NCBI GenBank assembly: GCA_011391285.1
Contig: JAABQU010000011.1
Coordinates: forward strand, 1 to 50,124
Length of the DNA: 50,124 nucleotides
Source: Thiobacillus sp.
Lineage (GTDB): Bacteria; Pseudomonadota; Gammaproteobacteria; Burkholderiales; Thiobacillaceae
Direction of reading: 5' to 3'
Shown: positions 1 to 9,900 of the stretch, in pieces
How the letters are laid out: each line of letters starts with the position of its first letter
Position numbering within the stretch: the first letter of the stretch is position 1
The notes under the pieces: model-generated
The model's database searches: none
What the model was told of the DNA's origin: nothing
Seen by the model: only the letters and a program-made list of their open reading frames with translations
Program-made: the position numbers and the translations under genes

Positions 1-191
1 CCGCCGGCGGGCGCGGACTTGACGATGTCCTCGAGCGGCTTGCTCTCGAAGTCGGTGCCCTTGATCAGGTTGTTGAGGTTGGTGACATAGGCCTGGTGGT
101 GCTTGGCGTAGTGGTACTCGAAGGTTTCCTTGGACATGTGCGGCTCGAGCGCATCCATGGCAAAAGGCAGTGCGGGCAAGGTGTGTTCCAT
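1..191 (-). CDS. sodB: Fe/Mn superoxide dismutase, N-terminal part (gene runs off the left edge)
   Basis: Cytosolic superoxide dismutase converts superoxide to oxygen and hydrogen peroxide at a single Fe or Mn site. Only the first 63 codons are inside the window. They read [20 protein letters not shown], followed by the family's conserved [15 protein letters not shown] stretch, which contains a metal-binding histidine. The start ATG at 191-189 is preceded by a good ribosome-binding site (AGGAGAT at about 195-201). This protein lacks a signal peptide, as expected for an SodB-type enzyme. Iron rather than manganese specificity is inferred from the overall N-terminal similarity to SodB and cannot be proven from this part. 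Confidence 0.93.
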   Translation of the reverse strand, partial: MEHTLPALPFAMDALEPHMSKETFEYHYAKHHQAYVTNLNNLIKGTDFESKPLEDIVKSAPAG

Positions 192-283
192 AACTATCTC
201 CTGATATTGAACAAACGTTAAATGATAGTAGCTCGGCCAGGAAATGCAGATGCCGCAATGGCAATAGGGTTTCGGCCGCCGCA

Positions 284-311
284 AAGAAAAAGGGCCGGTG
301 TGAGCCGACCC
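284..311 (-). terminator. Rho-independent terminator downstream of tRNA-Pro
   Basis: On the minus strand a 7-bp stem (GGGTCGG/CCGGCCC, one G-U pair) with a 6-base loop is followed by TTTTTCTTT. It begins 18 bases after the 3' end of tRNA-Pro, so it most likely ends the tRNA transcript before sodB. Confidence 0.7.
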
Positions 312-328
312 AGATTCTTTTGATTTGT

Positions 329-405
329 TGGTCGGGGCGAGAAGATTCGAACTTCCGACCCCCTGCACCCCATGCAGGTGCGCTACCAGGCTGCGCTACG
401 CCCCG
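329..405 (-). tRNA. tRNA-Pro, anticodon GGG
   Basis: The 77-base minus-strand sequence folds as a full cloverleaf. The acceptor stem is CGGGGCG/CGCCCCG with discriminator A and an encoded CCA. The anticodon stem is CCTGC/GCAGG with loop ATGGGGT, giving anticodon GGG, and the T-loop is TTCGAAT. It reads the CCC codon, a useful proline codon in this GC-rich genome. It lies at the end of the infC-pheST-ihfA-merR cluster, a position often occupied by a tRNA-Pro in proteobacteria. Confidence 0.97.
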
Positions 406-417
406 ACGAAGCCCGAG

Positions 418-447
418 ATTCTAACAGAGGAGCGACGTCCGGCGGAA
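418..447 (-). promoter_or_regulatory. Possible sigma-70 promoter of tRNA-Pro
   Basis: On the minus strand TAGAAT (423-418) lies 12 bases upstream of the tRNA 5' end, the spacing expected for a -10 box. A weak -35 (TTCCGC, 447-442) lies 18 bases further upstream. The -35 matches the consensus at only three positions, so the call rests mainly on the -10 and its placement. Confidence 0.4.
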
Positions 448-452
448 GCCTG

Positions 453-818
453 TCAGCCCAATATTTTCAGGATGGCGGTGATTTCGGTACGCAGCTTGGC
501 GACATCCGGCGCATTGGCGACCGCTGAGGTCACCGGTTCGGCCGGGGCGTCGGCATCGTGCTCGAGGCGCTGACGCGCGCCGCTGATGGTGAAGCCTTCT
601 TCGTACAGCAGTTCGCGGATGCGGCGGATCAGCAGGACTTCGTGGTGCTGATAGTAGCGGCGGTTGCCGCGCCGCTTGACCGGACGCAGCTGGGTGAATT
701 CCTGCTCCCAGTAACGCAGCACGTGCGCCTTGACGGCGCACAACTCGGACACTTCACCGATGGTGAAATAGCGTTTTGCCGGGATCGGCGGAAGGTCACT
801 CTTCGCTGGGCGTTCCAA
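453..818 (-). CDS. MerR-family transcriptional regulator next to ihfA
   Basis: Predicted DNA-binding regulator of 121 residues. Residues about 17-85 form the MerR winged-helix domain ([25 protein letters not shown], then RRGNRRYY and an ARQRL helix). The C-terminal third is short and acidic, with no cysteine or other obvious effector-binding motif. The likely start is TTG at 818-816; no ATG lies close by, and the reading frame overlaps the last 23 bases of ihfA, which suggests translational coupling. This small MerR gene directly after ihfA is a recurrent arrangement in proteobacteria, but its target and ligand are unknown to me. It ends 48 bases before tRNA-Pro. Confidence 0.9.
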   Translation of the reverse strand: MERPAKSDLPPIPAKRYFTIGEVSELCAVKAHVLRYWEQEFTQLRPVKRRGNRRYYQHHEVLLIRRIRELLYEEGFTISGARQRLEHDADAPAEPVTSAVANAPDVAKLRTEITAILKILG

Positions 819-1107
819 CTTGGGCGCCTTCGACCTGGGACTTGAGCTTCTGGCTGGCGTGGAAAGTCACCACGCGACGCGCGGAAATCGGCATTTCTTC
901 GCCGGTCTTGGGATTGCGGCCGGGACGCTGAGGCTTCTCGCGGCACTGGAAATTGCCGAACCCGGACAGTTTGACGATGTCGCCCTTCTCGAGCGACACG
1001 CGGATTTCGTCGAAGAAGGACTCGACGACGTCCTTGGCTTCGCGCTTGTTCAAACCCACTTTTTCAAACAGCAGTTCGGCCAGATCAGCTTTGGTGAGAG
1101 TGGTCAT
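796..1107 (-). CDS. ihfA: Integration host factor subunit alpha
   Basis: IhfA pairs with IhfB and bends DNA at specific sites, affecting promoters, replication and recombination in the nucleoid. The 103-residue protein has the family's N-terminal helices ([20 protein letters not shown]), the body motif [11 protein letters not shown] and the DNA-contacting beta arm [14 protein letters not shown] with its tip proline. Length and sequence match IhfA rather than HU. It follows pheT on the same strand after a gap of about 98 bases that carries a short tandem repeat, and overlaps merR downstream. A pheST-ihfA order is the classical arrangement. Confidence 0.97.
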   Translation of the reverse strand: MTTLTKADLAELLFEKVGLNKREAKDVVESFFDEIRVSLEKGDIVKLSGFGNFQCREKPQRPGRNPKTGEEMPISARRVVTFHASQKLKSQVEGAQVGTPSEE

Positions 1108-1143
1108 GCTTGTTATGTTGTGAAGGAGGGTTGGTGAAAGATC

Positions 1144-1215
1144 GCGTCACGCACGCGCCAACAAAATGGTTGTTGCGTCAAGCGCGCGCCAACTGTGTTT
1201 TCGCGTCACGCACGC
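1144..1215. repeat. Imperfect tandem repeat between pheT and ihfA
   Basis: Two and a half copies of a unit beginning GCGTCAMGCRCGCGCCAAC start at 1144, 1175 and 1203, with periods of 31 and 28 bases. The third, partial copy covers the pheT stop codon (TGA at 1208-1206 on the minus strand). The exact 15-mer TCGCGTCACGCACGC occurs at 1142-1156 and 1201-1215. It looks like a local duplication of the pheT 3' end. Confidence 0.7.
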
Positions 1216-3551
1216 AATGTGGCATTGCACTTATAAAGCGCGGCATTGACCAGTTTTTGCACGGCATCTTCCACTTCCTGATCCGTTAATGTGCGTTCAG
1301 TATCTTGCATAACTACCCGGATAGCAAGGCTTTTTTGGTTTTCAGGGACGCCTTTTCCGCGGTATTCGTCGAACACATCGATTGAGCGAACCCCGTCGGC
1401 TGCAGCGTCGCGCAGCACCGCCAGCAGTTCTCCGGCCGGGGTATGGGCGTCCAGCACGAACGCCAGATCGCGCCGCACCAGCGGGAATCGCGACAGGCTT
1501 GCATGGCGCGGCAGACTGCGCTGCGCCAGCACCTGGCTGTCGAGCTCGAACAGCACCGGCACGATGGGCAGGTCGAACGCCTGCACCAGACGGGGATGCA
1601 GCGCGCCGATCCAGCCGATGGCCCGGCCATCGGCCCACACTTCGGCGCACTGGCCCGGATGCAGCGCGGGGTGCAGAGCGGGCCGCGACTCCAGCGCATG
1701 GCCGAGCAAGCGCTCCAGGTCGCCCTTGAGATCGAAGAAATCGACACGGCGCGCGGCCGCCCCCCACTGCTCGGGCAGCACGTCGCCATAAGCCAGACCA
1801 CCCAGTTTCATCGGCTGCTCGGTCTGCGAACGGTACACGCGCCCCAGTTCGAATATGCGCACCCGCGTCTGCTGGCGGTTGAGGTTGTGACGCAGGGTCT
1901 CGATCAGGCCGCCCCACAGGGTGGTGCGCATCGCCGACAGCTGGCTGGCCAGCGGATTGGCGAGCGGCAGCGGACGGGCATTGGCGTCGAGCGCGGTCTC
2001 CCACGCCGGGTCGACAAAGCTGTAGGTGATGACTTCCTGATAATCGAGGTCGACCAGCATCTGGCGCAGGCTGTCATCGGCCAGCAGCGTTTCGTCCTGC
2101 GGCAGCATGCGCGAGGGCGCGGCGGGCGGCTGGGCCGGGATGTTGTCGTAGCCGTACAGGCGAACCGCCTCTTCGATCAGGTCCTCCTCGATCGCCAGAT
2201 CGAAGCGGAAGCTCGGCGGCGTGACGATCAGTCGATCGTCCTGGCGTTCGACGCCCGCACCCAGCGCGACCAGACCGCGCACCACCTCATCGGCGTCGAT
2301 TTCGACGCCCGCCACGCGCTTCAGCCGCGCCAGCCGCAGGGTGATCGGATCACGGCGCGGCAACGCGGCCGCCGCCTCGGTGATCGGGCCCGCCTGGCCG
2401 CCGCAGATGTCGAGCAGCAATTGGGTTGCGCGCTCCATCGCTCGGCGGGTGGCACCGAAATCGACGCCGCGCTCGAAGCGGTGCGACGAATCGGTGGACA
2501 AGCCCAGCCGCCGGGCCCGGCCGGCAATCGCCGCCGGGGCGAAAAACGCGGCTTCCAGCATGACGTCGACCGTGACGCGTTCCACGCTGGTCGGCAGCCC
2601 GCCCATGATCCCGGCCAGCGCCACCGGGCGGCTGGCATCGGCGATCACCAGCATGTCGGGCGCAAGTTCGACGGTCTGGCCGTTCAGCAGTTCGAGTGTT
2701 TCACCCGGGCGGGCGAGCCGCACCTCGATGCCGCCATTCAGGCGCGACAGGGCGAAGGCATGCATGGGCTGGCCGAGTTCGAGCAGCACATAGTTGGTGA
2801 TGTCGACCGGAGCCAGCAGCGGACGAATGCCGCTGCGCTCCAGCCGCTCCGCCATCCAGCGCGGGGTGGTGGCCTGCGCGTCGATACCGCGCACCACGCG
2901 CGCGAGATAGCGCGGGCAGGCCTCGGTGTCCGACACCTGCACCGCAACCGTGTCGCCGATGCGCTGCTCAGGCTCGAAGATCTGCGGCAGCCGCACCTCG
3001 GCGCCGGTAATCGCGCCGACCTCGCGCGCCAGCCCCTGCATCGACAGGCAGTCTGCGCGGTTGGGCGTGAGCTTCAGCGTGATCAGGGTGTCGTCCAGAT
3101 TGAGCCAGTTGCGAAAATCCTCGCCTACCGGTGCGCCGGCATCCAGCACCATCAAACCCTCGGCCGAGCCTTCCAGCCCCAGCTCCCGGGTCGAGCACAG
3201 CATGCCGAAGGACTCGACGCCGCGCACCTTGGCGACCTTGATTTCGATCCCGGGCAGCTTCGCCCCGGGACGGGCGCACGGCACCTTGAGGCCAGCCGCC
3301 GCGTTGGGCGCGCCGCACACGATGGTGACTGGGGACGTTTCGCCGACGTCCACCTGGCACACGCGCAAACGGTCTGCATCGGGATGCTTGTCCGCCGACA
3401 GGATCTCCGCCACCACCACGTTGTTGAAAGGCGGCGCGGCCGGAGTCAGGGCTTCCACCTCGAGCCCGGCCATGGTCACGACATGGGCGAGCTGGGCGGT
3501 ATCGAGCGCGGGATTGACCAGGCTGCGCAGCCACGATTCTGGAAATTGCAT
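1206..3551 (-). CDS. pheT: Phenylalanine--tRNA ligase beta subunit
   Basis: Beta subunit of the (alpha-beta)2 enzyme that charges tRNA-Phe; it holds the editing site and tRNA-binding modules. The 781 residues match the usual bacterial length of about 790. Seen in order: N-terminal B1 segment (MQFPESWLRSLVNP), an OB-fold EMAP-like tRNA-binding domain at about 40-150, B3/B4 editing region at about 210-390 (RLGLSTDSSHRFERGVD), B5 domain at about 400-470, catalytic-like core, and a C-terminal anticodon-binding FDX-ACB domain (LSRFPLVRRDLAFVLD to the end). It starts 17 bases after the pheS stop, so the two subunits are co-translated. Start ATG at 3551. Confidence 0.98.
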   Translation of the reverse strand: MQFPESWLRSLVNPALDTAQLAHVVTMAGLEVEALTPAAPPFNNVVVAEILSADKHPDADRLRVCQVDVGETSPVTIVCGAPNAAAGLKVPCARPGAKLPGIEIKVAKVRGVESFGMLCSTRELGLEGSAEGLMVLDAGAPVGEDFRNWLNLDDTLITLKLTPNRADCLSMQGLAREVGAITGAEVRLPQIFEPEQRIGDTVAVQVSDTEACPRYLARVVRGIDAQATTPRWMAERLERSGIRPLLAPVDITNYVLLELGQPMHAFALSRLNGGIEVRLARPGETLELLNGQTVELAPDMLVIADASRPVALAGIMGGLPTSVERVTVDVMLEAAFFAPAAIAGRARRLGLSTDSSHRFERGVDFGATRRAMERATQLLLDICGGQAGPITEAAAALPRRDPITLRLARLKRVAGVEIDADEVVRGLVALGAGVERQDDRLIVTPPSFRFDLAIEEDLIEEAVRLYGYDNIPAQPPAAPSRMLPQDETLLADDSLRQMLVDLDYQEVITYSFVDPAWETALDANARPLPLANPLASQLSAMRTTLWGGLIETLRHNLNRQQTRVRIFELGRVYRSQTEQPMKLGGLAYGDVLPEQWGAAARRVDFFDLKGDLERLLGHALESRPALHPALHPGQCAEVWADGRAIGWIGALHPRLVQAFDLPIVPVLFELDSQVLAQRSLPRHASLSRFPLVRRDLAFVLDAHTPAGELLAVLRDAAADGVRSIDVFDEYRGKGVPENQKSLAIRVVMQDTERTLTDQEVEDAVQKLVNAALYKCNATLRA

Positions 3552-3567
3552 GATGTATTCGCTCTAA

Positions 3568-4684
<1,117 letters not shown>

Positions 4685-4710
4685 ACGTTTTTGTTGTTAA
4701 GGCCGCACCA

Positions 4711-4735
4711 ACAAAAAAAGGCCTTGCGGCCTTTT
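4711..4735 (-). terminator. Rho-independent terminator after rplT
   Basis: On the minus strand an 8-bp stem (AAAAGGCC/GGCCTTTT) closes a GCAA tetraloop and runs into a series of seven T residues. It begins 20 bases after the rplT stop and lies upstream of pheS, so it should end or attenuate the infC-rpmI-rplT transcript before pheST. Confidence 0.88.
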
Positions 4736-4754
4736 CTTGTTGCTTCGGTGCTGC

Positions 4755-5114
4755 TTACGCAGCGAGCTTGGCCTTGACCTGATCGACGATCTTGGCGAAG
4801 GCATCCTTGTCGAAAATCGCGATATCGGACAGCACCTTGCGGTCAATTCCGATCTCGGCGCGCGACAAGCCGTTCATGAACACACTGTAGGTCAGACCGT
4901 GCTGACGCGAAGCGGCATTGATACGGGCAATCCACAGTGCGCGGAACTGACGCTTGCGCTGACGACGGTCGCGATACTGATACTGACCCGCCTTCATCAC
5001 GGCTTCATTGGCGACGCGGAATACGTTCTTGCGACGACCGCGATAGCCTTTGGCGGCATCGAGGATTTTCTTGTGGCTGGCGCGGGCGGTTACACCCCGT
5101 TTGACGCGTGGCAT
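4755..5114 (-). CDS. rplT: 50S ribosomal protein L20
   Basis: L20 binds 23S rRNA early in large-subunit assembly and, in bacteria studied, represses its own operon by binding the mRNA. The 119-residue sequence is a full match to the family: basic N-terminal extension [20 protein letters not shown], the GRRKNVFR motif, and the C-terminal rRNA-binding globular part [19 protein letters not shown] (here [15 protein letters not shown]). It follows rpmI by 12 bases and is closed by a strong terminator. Confidence 0.99.
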   Translation of the reverse strand: MPRVKRGVTARASHKKILDAAKGYRGRRKNVFRVANEAVMKAGQYQYRDRRQRKRQFRALWIARINAASRQHGLTYSVFMNGLSRAEIGIDRKVLSDIAIFDKDAFAKIVDQVKAKLAA

Positions 5115-5126
5115 GGTTTCTCTCCT

Positions 5127-5324
5127 TTATGCGTAGGGCAACATGCGGGCAACCGACTTGTGGTTGCTGGCGTTGACAGTTTCCATGCCGCGCAACTGGC
5201 GCTTACGCTTGGTGCTCTTCTTGGTGAGAATGTGACGCATGAACGCGTGCGAGCGCTTGAATCCGCCACCGCCCAGCGCACGGAACCGCTTGGCGGCGCC
5301 GCTCTTGCTCTTCATCTTAGGCAT
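5127..5324 (-). CDS. rpmI: 50S ribosomal protein L35
   Basis: Small basic large-subunit protein of 65 residues, normal length. The diagnostic N-terminus [15 protein letters not shown], the internal [15 protein letters not shown] and the C-terminal VARMLPYA are all present. It lies between infC and rplT, the classical order. The 134 bases upstream, after infC, are unusually long for this operon and would be the place to look for the L20-binding leader that controls rpmI-rplT in other bacteria; I cannot identify such a fold by eye. Confidence 0.99.
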   Translation of the reverse strand: MPKMKSKSGAAKRFRALGGGGFKRSHAFMRHILTKKSTKRKRQLRGMETVNASNHKSVARMLPYA

Positions 5325-5458
5325 GATGCTTCCTTTTATCTCATGCGGCCAGGTGATCCCACGGCGTGGAATGCTTCACCAACCCGACAGCACGTATTGT
5401 GTGGCGTTTTTGGCCCCGGCTTGATCCGCCAGGAACCGAGACACGCCGGCCTCGTAAC

Positions 5459-5983
<525 letters not shown>

Positions 5984-6067
5984 GAGTCGTTCTCCAAATA
6001 AAAACCTGACGCTTGGCGCCGAGGCAAAAAGGTCAAACAAATAAAGAAGGCGCTGGGCCAGTTCCTG

Positions 6068-6073
6068 ATTATA
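6068..6073 (-). promoter_or_regulatory. Perfect -10 box, possible infC promoter
   Basis: TATAAT occurs on the minus strand between thrS and infC, 85 bases upstream of the ATC start. No good -35 sequence is found 16-18 bases upstream, so this is only a candidate. Infc promoters inside or just after thrS are known in enterobacteria. Confidence 0.4.
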
Positions 6074-6102
6074 GGAGGCCCCAACGCCTTGTTTGACCGC
6101 TG

Positions 6103-8016
6103 TTACTGGCGCGCCAGCGTTTCCGCTTTCAGGCGCGCAATCAAGTCATCCAAACCCAGCTGCCCCAGATCCTGGTTGCCGCGAGCGCGGACGGAAACCA
6201 AACCGGTTTCCATTTCCTTGTCGCCGACGACCACCTGATACGGCAGCTTCTGCAAGCTATGTTCGCGAATTTTATAGTTAATTTTGTTATTACTCAAGTC
6301 CGCGACGGCGCGGAAGCCTGCCTCGCGCAGCGCCTGGGTGACTTTTTGGGCATACCCGGCCTGGTTTTCGCTGATATTCATCACCATCACCTGCACCGGC
6401 GCCAGCCACAGCGGGAAGTTGCCGGCATGGTGCTCGATCAGGATGCCGATGAAGCGCTCCATCGAACCCAGGATCGCGCGATGCAGCATCACCGGGGGCT
6501 TGCGGCTGTTGTCCTCGTCGACGAACTCGGCGCCGAGGCGCACCGGCAGGTTGAAATCAAGCTGGATGGTGCCGCATTGCCACAGCCGGCCGAGCGTGTC
6601 CTTCAGCGTGAATTCGATCTTGGGGCCGTAGAAGGCGCCCTCACCCGGCTGCAGGTCGTAGGCCAGGCCATTTTTGTCCAATGCCGCCGCCAGCGCAGCT
6701 TCCGCCTTGTCCCAGCTTTCGTCCGAACCGACCCGCTTGTCCGGGCGGGTCGACAGCTTGACCAGCACGTCATGGAAGCCGAAGTCGACATAGACCTTCT
6801 GCAGCATGACGATAAAATCGGCCACCTCGGCTTCAATTTGGTCTTCGGTGCAGAAAATGTGGGCGTCGTCCTGGGTGAAGCCGCGCACCCGCATGATGCC
6901 GTGCAGGGCGCCCGACGGCTCGTTGCGATGGCACGAGCCGAACTCGGCCAGCCTGAGCGGCAGGTCGCGGTAGGAATGCAGGCCGCTGTTGAAGATCTGC
7001 ACGTGGCCGGGGCAGTTCATCGGTTTCACCGCATAGTCGCGGTTTTCCGATGCGGTGGTGAACATGTTGTCCCGGTAATTGTCCCAGTGGCCGGATTTCT
7101 CCCACAGGCTCTTGTCCATCACCGCCGGAGTGCGCACTTCCTGGTAGCCGTACTCGACGAACTTCTGCCGCATGTACTGCTCGATCTGCTGCCACACGAT
7201 CCAGCCCTTGGGATGCCAGAACACCATGCCCGGGGCCTCGTCCTGCATGTGCAGCAGGTCGAGCTGCTTCGCCAGCTTGCGGTGGTCGCGCTTCTCGGCC
7301 TCCTCCAGCCGGTGCAGGTAGGCATCGAGGTCTTCCTTCTTCGCCCACGCGGTGCCGTAGATGCGCTGCAGCATCGGGTTCTTCGAATCGCCGCGCCAAT
7401 AGGCGCCGGCCAGCTTCATCAGCTTGAACGCGCGCGGCAGCTTGCCGGTCGACGGCAGGTGCGGGCCGCGGCAGACGTCGAACCAGTCGCCCTGGCGGTA
7501 GATGGAGAGTTCCTCGCCCGCCGGAATCACCTCGTCGATGATCTGCACCTTGTAGGTCTCGCCCAATGCGGCGAAGGCCTTCTTGGCGTCCTCGCGCTCC
7601 CATACCTCGCGCTGGATCGGCAGGTCGCGCTTGACGATCTCGTCCATGCGCTTTTCGATCGCAACCAGATCGTCGGGCGTAAACGGCTGCTCGCGCGCGA
7701 AGTCGTAGTAGAAGCCGTCCTCGATCGACGGGCCGATGGTGACCTGGGTGCCGGGGTAGAGCTCCTGCACCGCCTGCGCCATCACGTGCGCGGCGTCGTG
7801 GCGGATCAGGTCCAGCGCCTCGGCGTCCTTGGCGGTCACGATGGCCAGCGCCGCGTCGGCGTCGATCAGGTGGCTGGTGTCGACCAGTTTGCCGTTGACC
7901 TTGCCGGCAAGCGCTGCCTTGGCGAGACCCGCGCCAATGCTGGAAGCAACCTGTGCGACCGTGACCGGCGCCTCGAACTGCCGGACCGAACCATCGGGAA
8001 GCGTGACGTTGACCAT
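6103..8016 (-). CDS. thrS: Threonine--tRNA ligase
   Basis: Cytosolic class II synthetase charging tRNA-Thr, with editing of Ser-tRNA. At 637 residues it has the full bacterial architecture: N-terminal TGS domain ([20 protein letters not shown], about 1-60), editing domain with the [17 protein letters not shown] metal-site motif (about 65-220), catalytic core with [10 protein letters not shown] and the [19 protein letters not shown] motif 2, and a C-terminal anticodon-binding domain ([16 protein letters not shown] to the end). Start ATG at 8016 has GGAG upstream. A strong intrinsic terminator lies 18 bases in front of the start codon, which suggests transcription attenuation. infC follows on the same strand after about 120 bases. 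Confidence 0.98.
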   Translation of the reverse strand: MVNVTLPDGSVRQFEAPVTVAQVASSIGAGLAKAALAGKVNGKLVDTSHLIDADAALAIVTAKDAEALDLIRHDAAHVMAQAVQELYPGTQVTIGPSIEDGFYYDFAREQPFTPDDLVAIEKRMDEIVKRDLPIQREVWEREDAKKAFAALGETYKVQIIDEVIPAGEELSIYRQGDWFDVCRGPHLPSTGKLPRAFKLMKLAGAYWRGDSKNPMLQRIYGTAWAKKEDLDAYLHRLEEAEKRDHRKLAKQLDLLHMQDEAPGMVFWHPKGWIVWQQIEQYMRQKFVEYGYQEVRTPAVMDKSLWEKSGHWDNYRDNMFTTASENRDYAVKPMNCPGHVQIFNSGLHSYRDLPLRLAEFGSCHRNEPSGALHGIMRVRGFTQDDAHIFCTEDQIEAEVADFIVMLQKVYVDFGFHDVLVKLSTRPDKRVGSDESWDKAEAALAAALDKNGLAYDLQPGEGAFYGPKIEFTLKDTLGRLWQCGTIQLDFNLPVRLGAEFVDEDNSRKPPVMLHRAILGSMERFIGILIEHHAGNFPLWLAPVQVMVMNISENQAGYAQKVTQALREAGFRAVADLSNNKINYKIREHSLQKLPYQVVVGDKEMETGLVSVRARGNQDLGQLGLDDLIARLKAETLARQ

Positions 8017-8034
8017 GAACCCAACTCCAGAATG

Positions 8035-8061
8035 AAAAAAAGCGCGGACCGGCCGCGCTTT
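8035..8061 (-). terminator. Intrinsic terminator just upstream of thrS (possible attenuator)
   Basis: On the minus strand AAAGCGCGG pairs with CCGCGCTTT around a 5-base loop (9-bp stem), followed directly by a T run. The T run ends about 18 bases before the thrS ATG. It could end the tRNA-Val transcript, act as a thrS attenuator, or both. I see no T-box consensus upstream. Confidence 0.85.
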
Positions 8062-8212
8062 CGGATACTACAAGAAGATGCAGAAATTATCTGCGAACAG
8101 CAATGCGCCGGGGCTTAACCAGTGACATCCCTGCAAGTTCGCGGTGACATTTCGCAACCTCCGTGGGCCGTTCAGCCCCTCTTGAAACTGGCCATCCCGG
8201 CCCTGTAAATAT

Positions 8213-8289
8213 TGGTAGGCGCGATTGGACTCGAACCAACGACCCCCACCATGTCAAGGTGGTGCTCTAACCAGCTGAGCTACGCGCCT
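8213..8289 (-). tRNA. tRNA-Val, anticodon GAC
   Basis: Complete 77-base cloverleaf on the minus strand. The acceptor stem is AGGCGCG/CGCGCCT with discriminator A and encoded CCA, the D-arm is GCTC...GAGC, the anticodon stem is CCACC/GGTGG with loop TTGACAT (anticodon GAC), and the T-arm is GTTGG/CCAAT with loop TTCGAGT. It reads GUC and GUU valine codons. It is preceded by a good promoter and followed, about 150 bases downstream, by the terminator in front of thrS. Confidence 0.97.
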
Positions 8290-8301
8290 AATGCGGGGCG
8301 C

Positions 8302-8331
8302 ATCATAACCGAAAGGCCTTATTCCTGTCGA
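8302..8331 (-). promoter_or_regulatory. Sigma-70 promoter of tRNA-Val
   Basis: On the minus strand TCGACA (8331-8326, five of six to the -35 consensus) is separated by 18 bases from TATGAT (8307-8302, five of six to the -10). The -10 ends 12 bases before the tRNA 5' end, the expected position. Confidence 0.68.
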
Positions 8332-8332
8332 G

Positions 8333-8365
8333 AAAAAACCGCGCCGCGGACAATTCTCCGTCCGC
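8333..8365 (-). terminator. Possible terminator after the AAA ATPase gene
   Basis: On the minus strand GCGGAC pairs with GTCCGC over an 8-base loop, and a run of six T residues follows seven bases later. It starts 4 bases after the stop codon. The gap between stem and T run makes it weaker than the other terminators here. Confidence 0.45.
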
Positions 8366-8368
8366 TTT

Positions 8369-9838
8369 TCAGTCCACCATGACGCAGCGCTGGCTCGCCC
8401 AGGCACGCAAGCGCTCGAAATCCTCGGCGCGGATCACGGAAAGCGGGCGGGTCTGGCCCAGTTCGCGCTCCACATGCGCCTGTGTCAGCGCCCCACCCTC
8501 TGCCAGCGCGGCATACTGCGACGCCACGATGGCCTGCTCGATTTCCGCACCCGAATAGCCTTCGCTGAGTTCGACCAGGCTGGGCATCTGGAATCCGGCC
8601 GGGTCGAGACCGCGCTTTTTCAGATGCAGGCCAAATATGATCTCGCGCACCGGCGCGGTCGGCAGATCGACGAAAAAGAGCTCGTCGAAACGGCCCTTGC
8701 GCAGCAGTTCCGGAGGCAGCTTGCTGATGTCATTGGCAGTGGCGACGACGAACACCGGGTTGTCGCGCTCGCTCATCCAGGTCAACAGGGTACCGAGGAT
8801 GCGCTGCGAAACACCGTCGTCGGCGTCCCCCGCCGAGAGTCCCTTTTCGATCTCGTCCATCCACAGCAGGCACGGCGCCATGCGCGAGGCCTCCTTGAGC
8901 GCCTGCCGGAGATTCTTTTCTGTTTCGCCGATGTACTTGTTGTACAGGCCTGCGAAATCCAGCCGCAACAGCGGCACTTTCCAGCTTCCTGCGATCGCCT
9001 TGGCGACCAGGCTCTTGCCCGCACCCTGCACGCCGAGCAGCAGGATCCCTTTGGGCGTCGGTAGCCCGGGGGCCAGCGCCGGATTCTGAAAGACCGCCTG
9101 CCGCTGACCGACCCAGGTCTTGAGGCGTCCGAAACCACCAACATCGTCCAGCGTGACGTCGGGCAATTCCATTTCCAGCGCACTGGCCTGCTGGTCCTGC
9201 TTGAATCGCGCTATGCGCTTGACGTCACCAAGGTTGAGTTCGCCGTCCACGTTGATCGCCTGACGAATCAGGCGTTGCGCTTCGTCTTCGCCCAGTCCGG
9301 CGAGTTGGTGCACCAGCAGCGGCAGGATGTCACGGTCGATCCGCAGGCTCCGCCGCGTGTCGCGCTGCCAGCGGTCGAGCTCCTCTTTCAACAGCGCGCG
9401 CACCCGGTCGGCCGTGATGCCCGGCATGGCCAGCCGCGCCGACATGCGGGCCAGTTCAGGCGGCAGGTCCAGCGCAGGGCTGACGAACAACAGCGTGCGG
9501 TCGCGGCGGTAATGATCGAAGGCAATTTCGCGCACCAGCCGCACATTCAGCGGGCTGGAAAAAAATGGATGGGCGTCCAGAAGCACATACAGCCCGTTCT
9601 GCGGCGTCGCATCGACATGCTTCAGCGCATCGGTAAATTCGTTGGTGTTGTACACCGCGCTTGTTTCAGTGCTGCGTTTGAGTCCATCCGCCAGACTCCA
9701 GACAAACAGCGGAACCTCACGCGCCGTGCAGATTTCGCGCACGCGCGCGAGCAAACGCGATTCCTCATGGGTTTCGCTGATCAGAATCGGAAAACGCGCA
9801 TCGAGCAGCGCGTTGAGGCCTTGACTGAATTCCGGCAT
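8369..9838 (-). CDS. AAA ATPase of the Ycf46 / COG0464 type
   Basis: Cytosolic AAA ATPase of 489 residues. The N-terminal half (about 1-220) resembles the non-catalytic region of Ycf46-like proteins, with a P-loop-less NTPase-like fold (VLLDAHPFF, LLFVSPALDLPPEL). The second half is a complete AAA module: Walker A GVQGAGKS (about 269-276), Walker B CLLWMDEIEKG (about 323-333), sensor 1 VVATAND, the arginine finger region RKGRFDE and a C-terminal lid ending near SGAEIEQAI. Ycf46 is linked to carbon uptake control in cyanobacteria and plastids; the role in proteobacteria is not established. I prefer the ATG at 9838; a TTG nine bases upstream is also possible. It stands alone between tRNA-Val and the ftsK operon. 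Confidence 0.88.
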   Translation of the reverse strand: MPEFSQGLNALLDARFPILISETHEESRLLARVREICTAREVPLFVWSLADGLKRSTETSAVYNTNEFTDALKHVDATPQNGLYVLLDAHPFFSSPLNVRLVREIAFDHYRRDRTLLFVSPALDLPPELARMSARLAMPGITADRVRALLKEELDRWQRDTRRSLRIDRDILPLLVHQLAGLGEDEAQRLIRQAINVDGELNLGDVKRIARFKQDQQASALEMELPDVTLDDVGGFGRLKTWVGQRQAVFQNPALAPGLPTPKGILLLGVQGAGKSLVAKAIAGSWKVPLLRLDFAGLYNKYIGETEKNLRQALKEASRMAPCLLWMDEIEKGLSAGDADDGVSQRILGTLLTWMSERDNPVFVVATANDISKLPPELLRKGRFDELFFVDLPTAPVREIIFGLHLKKRGLDPAGFQMPSLVELSEGYSGAEIEQAIVASQYAALAEGGALTQAHVERELGQTRPLSVIRAEDFERLRAWASQRCVMVD

Positions 9839-9900
9839 GTCGAGCAAGGATCAGAATCGTGCTGTATCAGAAGGCCGCAAGACTATCGTGCGCACGTTTT

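Noticed and set aside
5984..6040. 19-codon extension of infC from an ATG
   Set aside because: The conserved IF-3 N-terminus and the ribosome-binding site both point to the ATC at 5983.
6259..8118. 619-residue plus-strand open frame opposite thrS
   Set aside because: Antisense shadow of thrS with low-complexity His/Arg/Leu content and no recognisable motifs.
8062..8212. T-box riboswitch in the thrS leader
   Set aside because: No AGGGTGG-like T-box sequence or specifier stem seen; only the terminator is clear.
8062..8212. Remnant of an insertion sequence (paired GTGACAT and GGCCA-type repeats)
   Set aside because: The repeats are short and no transposase remnant or terminal inverted repeats can be shown.
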